Shown: in pieces, positions 1 through 9,507 of the stretch
How positions within the stretch are numbered: the first letter of the stretch is position 1
How the letters are laid out: every line of letters starts with the position of its first letter
Assembly: GCF_003148685.1 (NCBI RefSeq)
Contig: NZ_QGGR01000036.1
Coordinates: 24,243 to 88,242, forward strand
Reading direction: 5' to 3'
Length of the DNA stretch: 64,000 nt
Source of the DNA: Actinoplanes xinjiangensis
GTDB lineage: Bacteria; Actinomycetota; Actinomycetes; Mycobacteriales; Micromonosporaceae
Program-made: the position numbers and the translations under genes
Notes under the pieces: generated by a model
Told to the model about the DNA's origin: nothing
Database searches by the model: none
Seen by the model: the letters and a program-made list of their open reading frames with translations, nothing else

Positions 1-2
1 GG

Positions 3-758
3 GACGTATTCATCCAGTGCGAGGCCGCCGGCGCACCGGCCGCCTACACGGCGTTCCGGCAGCTCCTAGTCGAACATCCGGTGCTCACCGGCGTGCAGAT
101 GGCCATACTGCTCGGCGAGGCGCCGGACCTGGGGCTGGTCATGGAGACCGTCAAGCGCTGCTACGAGCCCGCCCCCGCGGCCTTCAGGGCCGGTGATGGC
201 ACGTTCACGACCTGTGCCCGCTGCGGCTGCCTGCTCAAACCGTATGGAACCGGCTGGCGGTGCGAACTCGATCGATGCCGCCGCGAACAGCGGCCCACCC
301 CCGGCGGGCAGATCAACCCGGCCGCGACCGGTGGGGTCCTGCAGCTGCGGGCGCCGCTGCGGATGTTCATCACCGGGCCGGGCCTCGCCGAGATCGATCT
401 GCAGAAAGCGCTCGCCCGCCGCGGGCTCCCGGCCGAGATGTGGCCCGGGTGCGACGCCTACGACCTGCGGATCACCCTGCCGAACAAGGCGGTCTGGGCG
501 ATCGACGTCAAGGATCGGGCGAATCCCGCCCTGCTCGGGCACACCGCCACCGCGCTGCGCCATCAGCCCCGCTACGACGAGGCGTATCTCGTGGTTCCGG
601 CGTATCGCTTCGCCGACCGGGAGGACTACGCGCGCGTGTTCAAGCACTACTGCCCGCCCGAGGTGGCCTCGCGGCTGCGGCTGATGAGCGACACCCAGTT
701 CCTGCGGCACGTCTCGCGGACCCTGACCCGCCTCGACGGGCAGGCCGCTGATGCGTGA
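3..758 (+). CDS. pPIWI-RE-associated PD-(D/E)xK restriction endonuclease-like protein (5' truncated by window edge)
   Basis: The frame is open back to base 3 with no stop, so the true start lies outside the window; an internal GTG at 81 would give 225 residues. Counting from that GTG, a zinc ribbon is visible (Cys45, Cys48, Cys61, Cys66). It is followed by a PD-(D/E)xK-like core: Asp125/Asp128 in CDAYDLRI, then Asp142 and Lys144 in WAIDVKD. The stop overlaps the ATG of the helicase gene by 8 nt, so the two are almost certainly co-translated. In published pPIWI-RE loci (Burroughs, Iyer and Aravind) a REase-fold gene sits beside a DinG-like helicase and the pPIWI-RE gene, which matches the order here. 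Predicted role: nuclease effector of that system. The assignment rests on motif and neighbours. Confidence 0.75.
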   Translation, partial: DVFIQCEAAGAPAAYTAFRQLLVEHPVLTGVQMAILLGEAPDLGLVMETVKRCYEPAPAAFRAGDGTFTTCARCGCLLKPYGTGWRCELDRCRREQRPTPGGQINPAATGGVLQLRAPLRMFITGPGLAEIDLQKALARRGLPAEMWPGCDAYDLRITLPNKAVWAIDVKDRANPALLGHTATALRHQPRYDEAYLVVPAYRFADREDYARVFKHYCPPEVASRLRLMSDTQFLRHVSRTLTRLDGQAADA

Positions 759-3700
759 CCGGAGCAGCTGGCACAAGGAGCTGATGGCCGAACTGTCCCC
801 GGTGTGGCCGCGTACCAGTAGCGGCCTACAGCTGAGCGACCTGCTGGACGTCGAACTGGGCCTCTACCTGCTACACACTGTGATGCCGCACCGGGCCGCC
901 GGTGACGCGTGGACACTGTTGAGCGGCTACCCCTACGGCGAAGCGTTCGGTGACGTGCGCAGCCCGCGGGATCGGCTGATGATCCGCCGTGCCCGGCACT
1001 ACCTGTGGGACCGCGCCCGCCGCTACACCTGGCGCAACTCGCTCGCGCTCTACCGTGAGGTCGAGATCCGGCTACGTGGCTTCGACCTCGACGGCCTCGA
1101 CTCCCCGCCCCGGCGGCAGCAGCCCTCTCGCGCCGCCAGCCGATTCGAGACGTTTCAGCGGCTGCTGAGCTCACCGCCGCCGCTGGAACGCCACCAGCTG
1201 AACATCGCCGGCGCGGGCGAGCACGTCTTCCAGGTCCGTGACCAGCGGTACTCCGCTCGGATCCCCGCCGTGCTGGTCGAGCAGAGCACGCCGCTGCGCC
1301 ACGATCTCGACGCGCTGCCTCCGGGCAAAGGGGCGCCGATTACCGCCAGCTGGGAGCAGCTGAGGGCGGCCGCGGCGGTGATGGACGACATCGAAGAGCG
1401 GGGCAGCGGGAAAACCAACCAATGGGCCCGCCGTCTCGACCGGGTGGCGCTGTTCACCCGGGATGAGACCGCCCGGGAATACGTGGTCAGCAGTGACCTG
1501 CGTATCGAGCAGCTCATGCATATGGTCGGCATGGTCGGCGCCGGCAAGTCGACCATACGGGACATCCTCACCTACCACCTGGCTACCGACCCGGCCTGCC
1601 GGCGTCATGTCACCATCGTCGTCGGTGACGTCGCCGAGATGCTCACCATCACCGCCCAGTTCAACCGGCTCGGCGTGCCCGCCGCTCCCGTGCTCGGGCA
1701 TTCCACCCTGGAACGCAATATCCAGCGCCTGCACCGCCGTGCCGAAGCCGGTGCGGAAACGATGTTGGCCCACCAGCATCCCGGTTTCGCCTACCTGTCC
1801 AGCGCCTGCCCGCTGGATGCGCTGCGCGGCTTCGAAGCCCGCCGCGCGCTGCGCATCGGGGAGGCACCGTGTGACCGCCTCTACGCCGACCCGGAGGCCG
1901 ACGGCGCGGGTGCCAGCACGTCGGCGGGCGGCGGCAGGTCGCGAGGGCTGGCCCGGCAAGGGTGCCCGCTCTGGTATAGCTGCCCGCGCCACAACGGCGC
2001 TCGGGACCTGGTTACCGCCCGGGTGTGGGTCGCCACCCCGGCCTCGCTCGTGCACAGCCGGGTGCCCGCCCACCTGACCAGCAAGACCATCCGCTATGCC
2101 GAGCTCGCCTGCCGGCGCAGTGACCTGATCATCGTGGACGAGGCCGACCGGGTCCAGATGCAGCTGGATACCGCGTTCGCGCCGGCCGCGACCCTGGTCG
2201 CCCAGGGCAGCGAGTCTTGGCTGGACGAGGTCGGGAAACACAAACTCACCGAGCTGGCACGTCAGGCCCGGCTGCAGCTGTCGCGCTACGACATCGACGA
2301 CTGGGGCAACGCGCTCAACACCGTCATCGCCGCCACCGATCGCATCTACTCGATGCTGATCACTAACGAGCCGCTGCGTCGCTGGATCACCCAGGACTAC
2401 TTCTCCGCGATGACCCTTCACCAGTGGCTGCTCAACGAGTGGTTCCCCCAGCTGCGCCGCGACCAGAACAGCGATGAACCCGCCGACGATACCGACCTTG
2501 CCGGGCAACGGGCGGCGATGGCCCGCGTCGACCAGGTCCTCGACCGGTTCCGCGACAACCCGCTCTCCCCGGTGCAGCCGTCCGGCCCGGACGACACGGT
2601 CACCGTCCTGGTCAACTCGCTGGTCAACACCGCCACCGAGCTGCTGCACGCGCAACGCGGCGAAACCGGCCGCCGCTACCTGCGCGACCGTCTGCGCACC
2701 CTCATCGGTGAGCTCGTGCCCGGGGACAGCCCGGTGCTCGGCGCTGGGGAGGCCAACCTCGACCGGTTCGAATTCACCCTGGTGCTGGCCGTGCTGCACA
2801 ACCGACTCAACTTCGTCACTACCCTGTGGCCGAGGGTCGAGGCCGCTCTGAACCTGGAAGCCACCTCGAACGTGCTCTCCCGGCGGCCGCCCAAGGACTA
2901 CATGCCGATCGTGCCCGAGTCGCCGATGGGTAACGTGCTGGGCTTCCAGTTCCAGGCCGGGGAACGCAACGCCGACGGGGAGCAGAGCGGCGAGCTGCGG
3001 TTCTTCCGCTGCAACGGAGTCGGCCGAGAACTGCTGCTGGAACTGACCGGCATCCCCGCCATCGACGACCGGCCCGGCCCCAACGTGCTGCTCATGTCGG
3101 CCACCAGCTGGGCCGGCACCTCCAGCCGCTACCACCTGCACGCCACCGTCGATGCGATCCTGCGCCCGCACGACCACGAGATCGCCGCGATCAAGCAGAG
3201 CCGGTTCCGGACCGAATTCCTGTACCGGCCCGACAGCACCGAAGCGTTGCGGCTCTCCGGCGTCGACCCGCAACGACGCCCGCAGCAGCTCGAGCAGATG
3301 CTGCACGCCCTGGCTGTCCCCGACCGCACTCTCGCCGGCGCGACCTCCCTTTTGCATCAGGAACTCGACGCCATTCCCGACCCGCAACGACGCCGGATCC
3401 TGCTGCTGGTCGGCAGCTACGCCGAAGCCGCGCACGCCGGCACCTACCTCAACAGCCAGCCCGAGTGGGCCGGCAACGTCACTGTGCTGGTCGCTGACGA
3501 CACCGACCTCGACCACTCCTGGAACACCCTGTCCGCCCAGCACGGGCGCCGCTACCTGCGCCGCGGCGAGATCACCACATTCCCCGACGCTGGCGGGCAA
3601 CTGCTCATCGCGCCGCTGCTGTCGGTCGAACGCGGCCACAACATCGTCACCCCCGGCGGTAAAGCCGCCATCGGAAGCGTCTACTTCCTGGCCCGCCCGC

Positions 3701-4194
3701 ACCACCGGCCCGACGACATCACACTGGCGACCCAAGCCATCAACGACTGGGCGGTTCGCCAATACCGCGGCGCTGGCCGCCCGTTCCAGCAACTCGTCCT
3801 CGCCCAGGGCACCCCGGACGCGGCCGGCGTCCGGTTTAGGCAGGAAGCCAGCCGCCGCTGGCATCGCTACCTGACCCGCCGCCTGTCCTGGACCAGCCTG
3901 CCCGCCGACGAGAAATCCTCATTCACCTGGGACCAACTGGTCGTTATCTGGCAGGTCATCGGCCGGCTCGTCCGCGGCGGCGTCGCCGCCCGCGTCTACT
4001 TCGTCGACGGCGCGTTCTCTCCCCGCGAGGCCGGTTTCAAAGGCGCCGACACCCCCGAAACCAGCCTGCTGCGCAGCATGATCCACGAGCTCGACCCGTA
4101 TTTCGATCCGGCCAGCGCCGTCGACCCGCTCGACCGTTCCCTGGTGCGAGCCCTCTACCAGCCCCTTTACGACGCGCTGCGCGCCATGGGCTGA
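751..4194 (+). CDS. DinG/XPD-like SF2 helicase of the pPIWI-RE system
   Basis: This 1147-residue protein has an ATP-binding loop MVGAGKST near residues 261-268 and a Walker B DEAD box in IIVDEAD near 460-466. Between them are four cysteines (Cys353, Cys374, Cys405, Cys411), the arrangement expected for an Fe-S cluster of XPD/DinG helicases. The C-terminal third should be the second RecA domain (SVERGHNIVTPGGKAAIGS, then IGRLVRGG, a motif VI-like arginine segment). It starts at an ATG inside the last codons of the upstream nuclease gene and is followed after 31 bp by the pPIWI-RE gene. Predicted role: 5'-3' unwinding of DNA or R-loops for the nuclease/PIWI partners. The family is clear; the biochemistry is inferred. 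Confidence 0.85.
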   Translation: MRDRSSWHKELMAELSPVWPRTSSGLQLSDLLDVELGLYLLHTVMPHRAAGDAWTLLSGYPYGEAFGDVRSPRDRLMIRRARHYLWDRARRYTWRNSLALYREVEIRLRGFDLDGLDSPPRRQQPSRAASRFETFQRLLSSPPPLERHQLNIAGAGEHVFQVRDQRYSARIPAVLVEQSTPLRHDLDALPPGKGAPITASWEQLRAAAAVMDDIEERGSGKTNQWARRLDRVALFTRDETAREYVVSSDLRIEQLMHMVGMVGAGKSTIRDILTYHLATDPACRRHVTIVVGDVAEMLTITAQFNRLGVPAAPVLGHSTLERNIQRLHRRAEAGAETMLAHQHPGFAYLSSACPLDALRGFEARRALRIGEAPCDRLYADPEADGAGASTSAGGGRSRGLARQGCPLWYSCPRHNGARDLVTARVWVATPASLVHSRVPAHLTSKTIRYAELACRRSDLIIVDEADRVQMQLDTAFAPAATLVAQGSESWLDEVGKHKLTELARQARLQLSRYDIDDWGNALNTVIAATDRIYSMLITNEPLRRWITQDYFSAMTLHQWLLNEWFPQLRRDQNSDEPADDTDLAGQRAAMARVDQVLDRFRDNPLSPVQPSGPDDTVTVLVNSLVNTATELLHAQRGETGRRYLRDRLRTLIGELVPGDSPVLGAGEANLDRFEFTLVLAVLHNRLNFVTTLWPRVEAALNLEATSNVLSRRPPKDYMPIVPESPMGNVLGFQFQAGERNADGEQSGELRFFRCNGVGRELLLELTGIPAIDDRPGPNVLLMSATSWAGTSSRYHLHATVDAILRPHDHEIAAIKQSRFRTEFLYRPDSTEALRLSGVDPQRRPQQLEQMLHALAVPDRTLAGATSLLHQELDAIPDPQRRRILLLVGSYAEAAHAGTYLNSQPEWAGNVTVLVADDTDLDHSWNTLSAQHGRRYLRRGEITTFPDAGGQLLIAPLLSVERGHNIVTPGGKAAIGSVYFLARPHHRPDDITLATQAINDWAVRQYRGAGRPFQQLVLAQGTPDAAGVRFRQEASRRWHRYLTRRLSWTSLPADEKSSFTWDQLVVIWQVIGRLVRGGVAARVYFVDGAFSPREAGFKGADTPETSLLRSMIHELDPYFDPASAVDPLDRSLVRALYQPLYDALRAMG

Positions 4195-4225
4195 CCAGCC
4201 TGGCACGCCCCCGAAAGGACCCCGC

Positions 4226-7063
4226 ATGGTCTACGACCGTCAGCAACCCGCTGTGCTGCTTCCACGCCTGCCGATGACCACCACGTTCCAGACACTGGCC
4301 TTCCCGGACGAATGGCGTGAGCGCATCGCTGGCCTGCACGCGGCGAACTACCCGGACCGCATGCTGTCCCCGACCCGGCGGATCCCGATCCGCCGGCTCA
4401 ACGCTCTGCTGCGCGTCGCCGCACCCGACCTGATCTCGGCGGCCACCTATACCAGCGTCCGCGACGGCGACCCCTGGCTGTACGCCAAGACGGCCTGCCC
4501 ACCGCCGGTGCTGCGCTCCCTGCTCAACGCCTGGCTCTACGACCTGGCCCGCAAGGACATCGCCAGGCCGCTCGTGGTGCCTACGATCAAAGCGCTGGAT
4601 GCTGCCGAACTCGAGTGGCGGCCAGAAAAGGTCGACCTGCTCGAATGCACCACCTCGGACGGCGGCACGGCCGTACCCAAGGCGCGGCTCTATACGCTGC
4701 TGCCCGACGCTATCGCCTGGCAGATCGCGCAGCACTCCGCCCGGCGCCCCTACACCCACGAGGGCGGGCAGCTGCGGTTCCGGCAGGTCGCGGCCAACCC
4801 GTCGGCCGACGGCGCCGAACTGGTGTCCTGGCCACCTTTGACCTATCAGACCAAAGGCAAGAATCCGAGTTCCTGGCTCTACAGCGCCTACCTGCGCATC
4901 GCCCTGCGAACCGTCCCGTTCGACCCGCGACCCCGCCTGCACGTCAACGTTGGTGTGCGCCGCTGGACCACGAATGCGGTCCGGCCGAAAGGCCGCAACG
5001 CGGCCTCTGTCTACCTGCTGTCGGCCAACCCGTTCGCGGCTGGCGCCAGCGTGCCCGACAAGTTCGCGGTAGCCCGCGTCCAATGGAACCCCAAGATCGA
5101 CGCGCTGAGCTGGGTGAACTCCGGCCCCGAGCAGATGCTGTCGCGCCTCAACATCATCGCGGAGCTGCCCGACGCCGCGGAACTCGGCCGGCAGTCCGAC
5201 CTGTGGCTTCCCGAACGTGACGGAGTCACCGCGGCGGTCGTCCATCACACCACCATGCGGGGATCTCACGAGGTCGGCACCGGGATCATGCCGGCCGAAC
5301 GGCGACGGCTGCTGGCCTGGGTCGAGGGCGTCGTCGCGCCTCAGTTCGAACTGGCGGGCCCGCTGCACAAGGTGCCGGGCATCAAGCGGGCCGGCAACAC
5401 CTTCACCAAGCTGACGAGCATCCCGCGCAGCAACAGCGCCAAGCTGCCGGAAGCCGACTACGAGGCGAAGCTCGCCCAGGCGCGCGTCACCCGTCGGGCC
5501 GAGACTGCGGCCAACGCCCGGCTGCGCCGGCAGCGGCTCGCCGAGGTTACCGGCGCGCAAGGGTTGACCGTGGCCCTGCTCGATCAGCCGTCCCGGACCA
5601 TGCGGAACCTGCTTCTCGACACGGTCGAAGAATTACTCGACTTGCCGCCGCGCACCGCCGCCGACGCGGACACGTGGACGTGGAACGTCGATGGGTTCAC
5701 TCTTACCGTCCGCGCCCGTTTGTTGTCCGACCTGGGTGGCCCGCTCGGCGGCGGCGGCACGCCCCGCAAAGGTGCCCAGCACGACGCCGCCGTCACGGCC
5801 CGGCGCAGCGGAGTCGCGGCTGCTCTGACCGCCTGGGGACGTGAGCAGGGTGGCGCGGCCGATGCGGCACTGGTCGTCCTGGATGGGCGCGACGCGTTCT
5901 GGCGACGCACCACCGATCCGAAGTTCGCCATCCGCCTGGGCTGCGCCGACGCCGGCGCGGTCAGCCAGTTCATCAGCCCCGAAAAGGACGCCGAGGACGC
6001 CACCGTCGGGCACCGGGCCGAAGCCGCCTGGCTGGACCTGTTCCGGCAGGTCGGCATGCGGTTCGTGCCCGAAGCCCGTGGCCTCGACATCCCCGATGGC
6101 CTTAACCAGATCGCGTTCTGGATCGTCAAACGCCGCAAGGACGACACCAATACCCGCAAACTGTTCATCCCCGTCGCCGTGCTGATCCGCCCTGGCAATC
6201 CCTGCGTCATGGGCCGCGCTAAAGGCATGACGGGCTGGGTGCCGTATCCGCAGCTGCTCAAGCATCTCGCCGGCTACCACGATCTGGACATGCCCCGGAC
6301 CGAACAGGAGCAGACCGTTGCCGTCGCGGCCTTCGTCCGTAGCACGCTCAGCGCGCTGCGCCCCGACGAGACCCTGGTCGTGGTCGATGCCCAGAACATC
6401 CGCAACCGGCTGCCCTCGCTACAGAACACCCACCTCGAGGCCGAACGCATTCAGTTCGCCGACGGGGTGAGCCAGCCCGTGGCGACGTTCGGCGAACGCA
6501 TGCGGCTGGTCCGGGTCAGCGGGAACGATCGCATGGAAACACCGCAGGCGTGGGCGGCCCAGCCAGACAGCACCGGCATCTCCGCCGGGCTCTGGTACGA
6601 CGCCCAGCACCTCGACCTCGAGAACACCCGCGTCTTCTACAGCACCGTCGAGAAGCCGGTCACCCACAACAAGATCGGTGTCGAGCTGGCCAAGCTGACC
6701 CCGCACCACACCAAGACTGAACCCAAGCCGGACGCATCAGACGAGCAAGAGGTGAAAGAACGAGATCACTTCAACCCCGGCTCTGCGGCCTGGAACCCGG
6801 AACTGGTGCAGTTCACTGTCGTCGCCAAACCCGACGACGAGACCAGCCTGCTCTGGGCGGCCTTCTTGCACCAACAGCGGTCCTGTTCCGACGACTACAC
6901 CTCGGCGCTCGGCGTACCGCTCATCCTGCATCTGGCCACACTCACCACCCGCTACGCCCTGCCCACCGAAGACGACGAGGCCGAGGACGGCCCGCAGGCC
7001 CCCGAGGACGCGGACGTGGCGGCTGAGGCCGACGACGAAGACGACCTCGGCCTCGAGCTGTAG
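4226..7063 (+). CDS. pPIWI-RE family protein (prokaryotic PIWI, RNase H-fold)
   Basis: This 945-residue protein has the architecture of the pPIWI-RE family: a long N-terminal region (about 1-480, covering X and MID-like domains) and a C-terminal PIWI/RNase H-like domain. Visible family hallmarks are LVVVDAQNIR (about 717-726), RLVRVSGNDR (about 760-769), GLWYDAQHLDLENTRVFYS (about 788-806), NPELVQFTVV (about 857-866) and LHQQRS followed by LGVPLILHLA (about 881-904), which hold the conserved Arg. The start follows AAAGGA at 7-nt spacing, 31 bp after the helicase stop. The last 35 residues are highly acidic and probably disordered. Family knowledge predicts guide- or R-loop-based targeting of invading DNA; few members have been tested. 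Confidence 0.85.
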   Translation: MVYDRQQPAVLLPRLPMTTTFQTLAFPDEWRERIAGLHAANYPDRMLSPTRRIPIRRLNALLRVAAPDLISAATYTSVRDGDPWLYAKTACPPPVLRSLLNAWLYDLARKDIARPLVVPTIKALDAAELEWRPEKVDLLECTTSDGGTAVPKARLYTLLPDAIAWQIAQHSARRPYTHEGGQLRFRQVAANPSADGAELVSWPPLTYQTKGKNPSSWLYSAYLRIALRTVPFDPRPRLHVNVGVRRWTTNAVRPKGRNAASVYLLSANPFAAGASVPDKFAVARVQWNPKIDALSWVNSGPEQMLSRLNIIAELPDAAELGRQSDLWLPERDGVTAAVVHHTTMRGSHEVGTGIMPAERRRLLAWVEGVVAPQFELAGPLHKVPGIKRAGNTFTKLTSIPRSNSAKLPEADYEAKLAQARVTRRAETAANARLRRQRLAEVTGAQGLTVALLDQPSRTMRNLLLDTVEELLDLPPRTAADADTWTWNVDGFTLTVRARLLSDLGGPLGGGGTPRKGAQHDAAVTARRSGVAAALTAWGREQGGAADAALVVLDGRDAFWRRTTDPKFAIRLGCADAGAVSQFISPEKDAEDATVGHRAEAAWLDLFRQVGMRFVPEARGLDIPDGLNQIAFWIVKRRKDDTNTRKLFIPVAVLIRPGNPCVMGRAKGMTGWVPYPQLLKHLAGYHDLDMPRTEQEQTVAVAAFVRSTLSALRPDETLVVVDAQNIRNRLPSLQNTHLEAERIQFADGVSQPVATFGERMRLVRVSGNDRMETPQAWAAQPDSTGISAGLWYDAQHLDLENTRVFYSTVEKPVTHNKIGVELAKLTPHHTKTEPKPDASDEQEVKERDHFNPGSAAWNPELVQFTVVAKPDDETSLLWAAFLHQQRSCSDDYTSALGVPLILHLATLTTRYALPTEDDEAEDGPQAPEDADVAAEADDEDDLGLEL

Positions 7064-7110
7064 ACGGCGGACCGCGCGCCACCCCGGCCGCATGATTTCC
7101 TTCGCGGCCG

Positions 7111-7144
7111 GACGGTGGATTCAGCCGAGCTTGAATCCACCGTC
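7111..7144. terminator. Bidirectional hairpin between convergent pPIWI-RE and HNH genes
   Basis: A perfect 13-bp stem (GACGGTGGATTCA at 7111-7123 pairing with 7132-7144) closes an 8-nt loop. It lies between the convergent pPIWI-RE and HNH genes, and the HNH stop codon (7121-7123) is inside the left arm. There is no U-tract, as is common for actinobacterial terminators. Confidence 0.6.
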
Positions 7145-7966
7145 GCAGAACCAGTCCGACTCGCTCAACGCGACATACATAGCCGTCTGCCAGCTGTTCA
7201 GGCGCGCATGTCGGCAGCTGTCGGCGTTCTCCTGCAAGAAGTCGCGCACCCCGTCGGCTCCGCCGGCGGCGGCGAGCCGGCCTAGGCGGTACTCCAGATT
7301 CGCCAGTTCCTGGGCGGCCTGCGCCGTGTACAACGCGCCGAGCCCGAACCCGTCGAAGTGATGCCGGGCACGGGCCTGATCGGCGGCTGCCCAGTGCTGC
7401 GGTGCCTCGACGAAGTACCGCACGGCCGGCGGCCGGTCCTGCTCGACGGCCGCGTGTAGCCACCGGTCGGTGTCGAAGCTGTCGTAGTACGGATGCACCG
7501 CAGCCGTCTCGGCCGACGCGGCGACCTGGTTGCCTTTCCTCTTGTTGCACTCGTGGCAGGCTGGCACCAGGTTGAGCGGCGTCACGGCCAGCGCGGGGAA
7601 CTTCGTCTTCGGCAGGACATGATCCAGGGTCCGCGCGTCCCGGTGCCCGCACGACGGGCAGCGGTCGTACGGCGCTCTGGCCCGGATCGCGTTATAGATG
7701 TGCCGGGCGGGTCCCTTCGGGTGGGCCATCCGGTCGTCGTATAGCGTGATCATCTGTTTGCGGGTGACGGCGCCGGCCTCGAAGTGCTCCCCGAGCAGTG
7801 CGTGCGCCAGGCCCTGCTCGGCCGCGGCCGCGTAGTTCGCAGCGGCAGCGGTGACCGTGCCGGTCGCCGAGCGGTACACGGCATGCAGGTCCTTGTCGCG
7901 CATCCGGCTGATGGCGGCCTCGTAGGTTTCCTGAGCGGTGTGCTGGGGTTTCGGAAGGCTCCACAT
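7121..7966 (-). CDS. ptuB: HNH endonuclease, Septu PtuB-like
   Basis: A 281-residue protein with a canonical zinc-bound HNH fold: Cys103-x2-Cys106, Asp115-His116 in TLDHVLPKTKF, Asn132 in LNLVPACHECN, and Cys137-x2-Cys140. The start is taken as the ATG at 7966-7964, which overlaps the TGA of the upstream ATPase gene (TGATG); a GTG immediately before it is also possible. The strict pairing with an ABC-type ATPase is the hallmark of Septu (PtuA + PtuB), in which PtuB is the nuclease effector. No reverse transcriptase is present, so it is not a retron-associated copy. The name follows context and motifs. Confidence 0.7.
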   Translation of the reverse strand: MWSLPKPQHTAQETYEAAISRMRDKDLHAVYRSATGTVTAAAANYAAAAEQGLAHALLGEHFEAGAVTRKQMITLYDDRMAHPKGPARHIYNAIRARAPYDRCPSCGHRDARTLDHVLPKTKFPALAVTPLNLVPACHECNKRKGNQVAASAETAAVHPYYDSFDTDRWLHAAVEQDRPPAVRYFVEAPQHWAAADQARARHHFDGFGLGALYTAQAAQELANLEYRLGRLAAAGGADGVRDFLQENADSCRHARLNSWQTAMYVALSESDWFCDGGFKLG

Positions 7967-9507
7967 CACAGCACCCCGCCGGACTCCCGGACGGCGATCA
8001 GCCCGCGGACCAGAGCTCGGGCCTCCCCGCCGAGCCGGCCGTCGAACCGATCGAGGATCACCCCGTACGACTCGCCCTGCGCGACCGCATCCCGCAGCAC
8101 CTTATGGAAACCCGACCGGGTGACTTCCAGACCGAAAACCTCTCTGGTCAGCACCCCGACGTTCTCGCCGAACGTTTCGATCTCGGGCCGCTCAGCGACC
8201 AGCACGTCACCGGCTCGCCGCAGCTTCCACGCACACACCCGTGGTACCTCCTGCAACACCACCGGCGAATGGGTCGCGATGATGGCCACCCCGTTGCGGT
8301 TGATCAGCAGATCCGACAGCGCACGAACGAACGCGGCCAACAGCGGCGGATGCAAGTGCGCCTCCGGCTCGTCGAGAAGAACCAGCGAACGCTCCTCGAC
8401 GGTCTCGACCAGACGCGTCATCGTCAGCAGCACGATCTTGTGACCGGAGCTCAGGTCACGGAAAAGGTCACGTGCCGTATCGCCCACGTCGTCACTTGTC
8501 GCCAGATCAGCGAGCTCGATCACTCCGGCATCCGCGAAGATCGGGTCACCGGCCAGCAACTGCAACGCGCGTTGCCACCGTTCCCGCCGTGCTGGCTGAC
8601 GGCAGGCTTGAACACTCCTGCCGAACTCGCCGGCCAGCGTCCGGTGGTCCTTTGGCGGGAGCGGTTTCCCGCTCTTCTTGTCCCGCCGCACCCGTTTGAG
8701 ACCGATGTAGGCGTACCGGGGATTACTTCCACCGATCGGCTCGAACCTGTCGAAGGCGCTGAAGCTCACCGATATCGCGTTCGTGAAGTTGTCCGCTTGA
8801 TCGCCGTCGGCGTCGAAGGTGAAGGTGCCCGGCTCGCCGTCAGCGACCGGTGCCAGCTCACCCGCGACGACATGGCTCAGATGGTGCAGCAGGTGGGTCT
8901 TGCCGACACCGTTCGATCCGATGAGAACGTGAATGTTCGTCGGCGGCTCGGACTCGGGGACCACGTCGAACTCCAGTACGGCACCCAGATCCGGAAGATC
9001 TGCAGGCGGCGGCGTGCGATAGGTGAACCGGAAGCGGGTCAGATGCAGGCCGCCGCGGGCCTGGCGCCGGAACTGGCCCACGACACTCGTATGGGTCACT
9101 GCGCGCAGCAGCGAGACGGTCGTGACTTCTTCCGCCAGCGCCCGAGGATATAGATCATCGTCGGCCGCTAAGTCGTGCAACGCAGTCAGGACCTCGGACC
9201 GGACGTGCTCCCCGAGCCGGTTCAGCTGCTCGTAGTAGGCGCCGTCCTGGCCCACCGAGAAGAAGCTCTCGTCGAGCTGGTCGAAGGAGTCAGGCAGCGC
9301 TGGCGATTTCTGGTCCTGCCCCATACCGAACTGGCCGATCTTGACCTGGCCCACGTCGGTCAGCTGGCCGGCTTCATCACGCACCACCAGCTGGTACAGC
9401 GTCTCGAAGCGGAACCAGTCGTCCCAGTTGTCGTGCAGCAGGAACGCCGCAGAGCCAGCACCGTCCTCGGGGACCGCATGCCCGGCCGCGACCACGACGA
9501 AAAGCAC
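7966..9507 (-). CDS. ptuA: AAA/ABC-type ATPase, Septu PtuA-like
   Basis: The predicted protein is 513 residues from a GTG at 9507 that is preceded by AGGAAGAG. The frame stays open to 9921, but that extension looks like non-coding translation. The ATPase core has Walker A GSNGVGKT (about 197-204), an ABC-like signature LSSGHK (about 352-357), Walker B LVLLDEPEAHLHPP (about 375-388) and the switch histidine in ATHSP (about 411-415). This is the AAA_15/AAA_21 group to which PtuA belongs. About 190 residues precede the Walker A, starting with a DNWDDWFRFETLYQL segment; I do not recognise a domain there. It is co-translated with the HNH gene. Expected role: nucleotide-controlled scaffold that restrains and activates the HNH nuclease. 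Confidence 0.7.
   Translation of the reverse strand: MLFVVVAAGHAVPEDGAGSAAFLLHDNWDDWFRFETLYQLVVRDEAGQLTDVGQVKIGQFGMGQDQKSPALPDSFDQLDESFFSVGQDGAYYEQLNRLGEHVRSEVLTALHDLAADDDLYPRALAEEVTTVSLLRAVTHTSVVGQFRRQARGGLHLTRFRFTYRTPPPADLPDLGAVLEFDVVPESEPPTNIHVLIGSNGVGKTHLLHHLSHVVAGELAPVADGEPGTFTFDADGDQADNFTNAISVSFSAFDRFEPIGGSNPRYAYIGLKRVRRDKKSGKPLPPKDHRTLAGEFGRSVQACRQPARRERWQRALQLLAGDPIFADAGVIELADLATSDDVGDTARDLFRDLSSGHKIVLLTMTRLVETVEERSLVLLDEPEAHLHPPLLAAFVRALSDLLINRNGVAIIATHSPVVLQEVPRVCAWKLRRAGDVLVAERPEIETFGENVGVLTREVFGLEVTRSGFHKVLRDAVAQGESYGVILDRFDGRLGGEARALVRGLIAVRESGGVL

Noticed and set aside
1171..3864. Long minus-strand open frame of 897 residues opposite the helicase gene
   Set aside because: It is a GC-bias shadow: Gly/Arg/Val-rich composition, no motifs, and a better-supported helicase on the other strand.
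7121..9507. Retron-associated PtuAB
   Set aside because: No reverse transcriptase or msr/msd-like structure is next to the pair.
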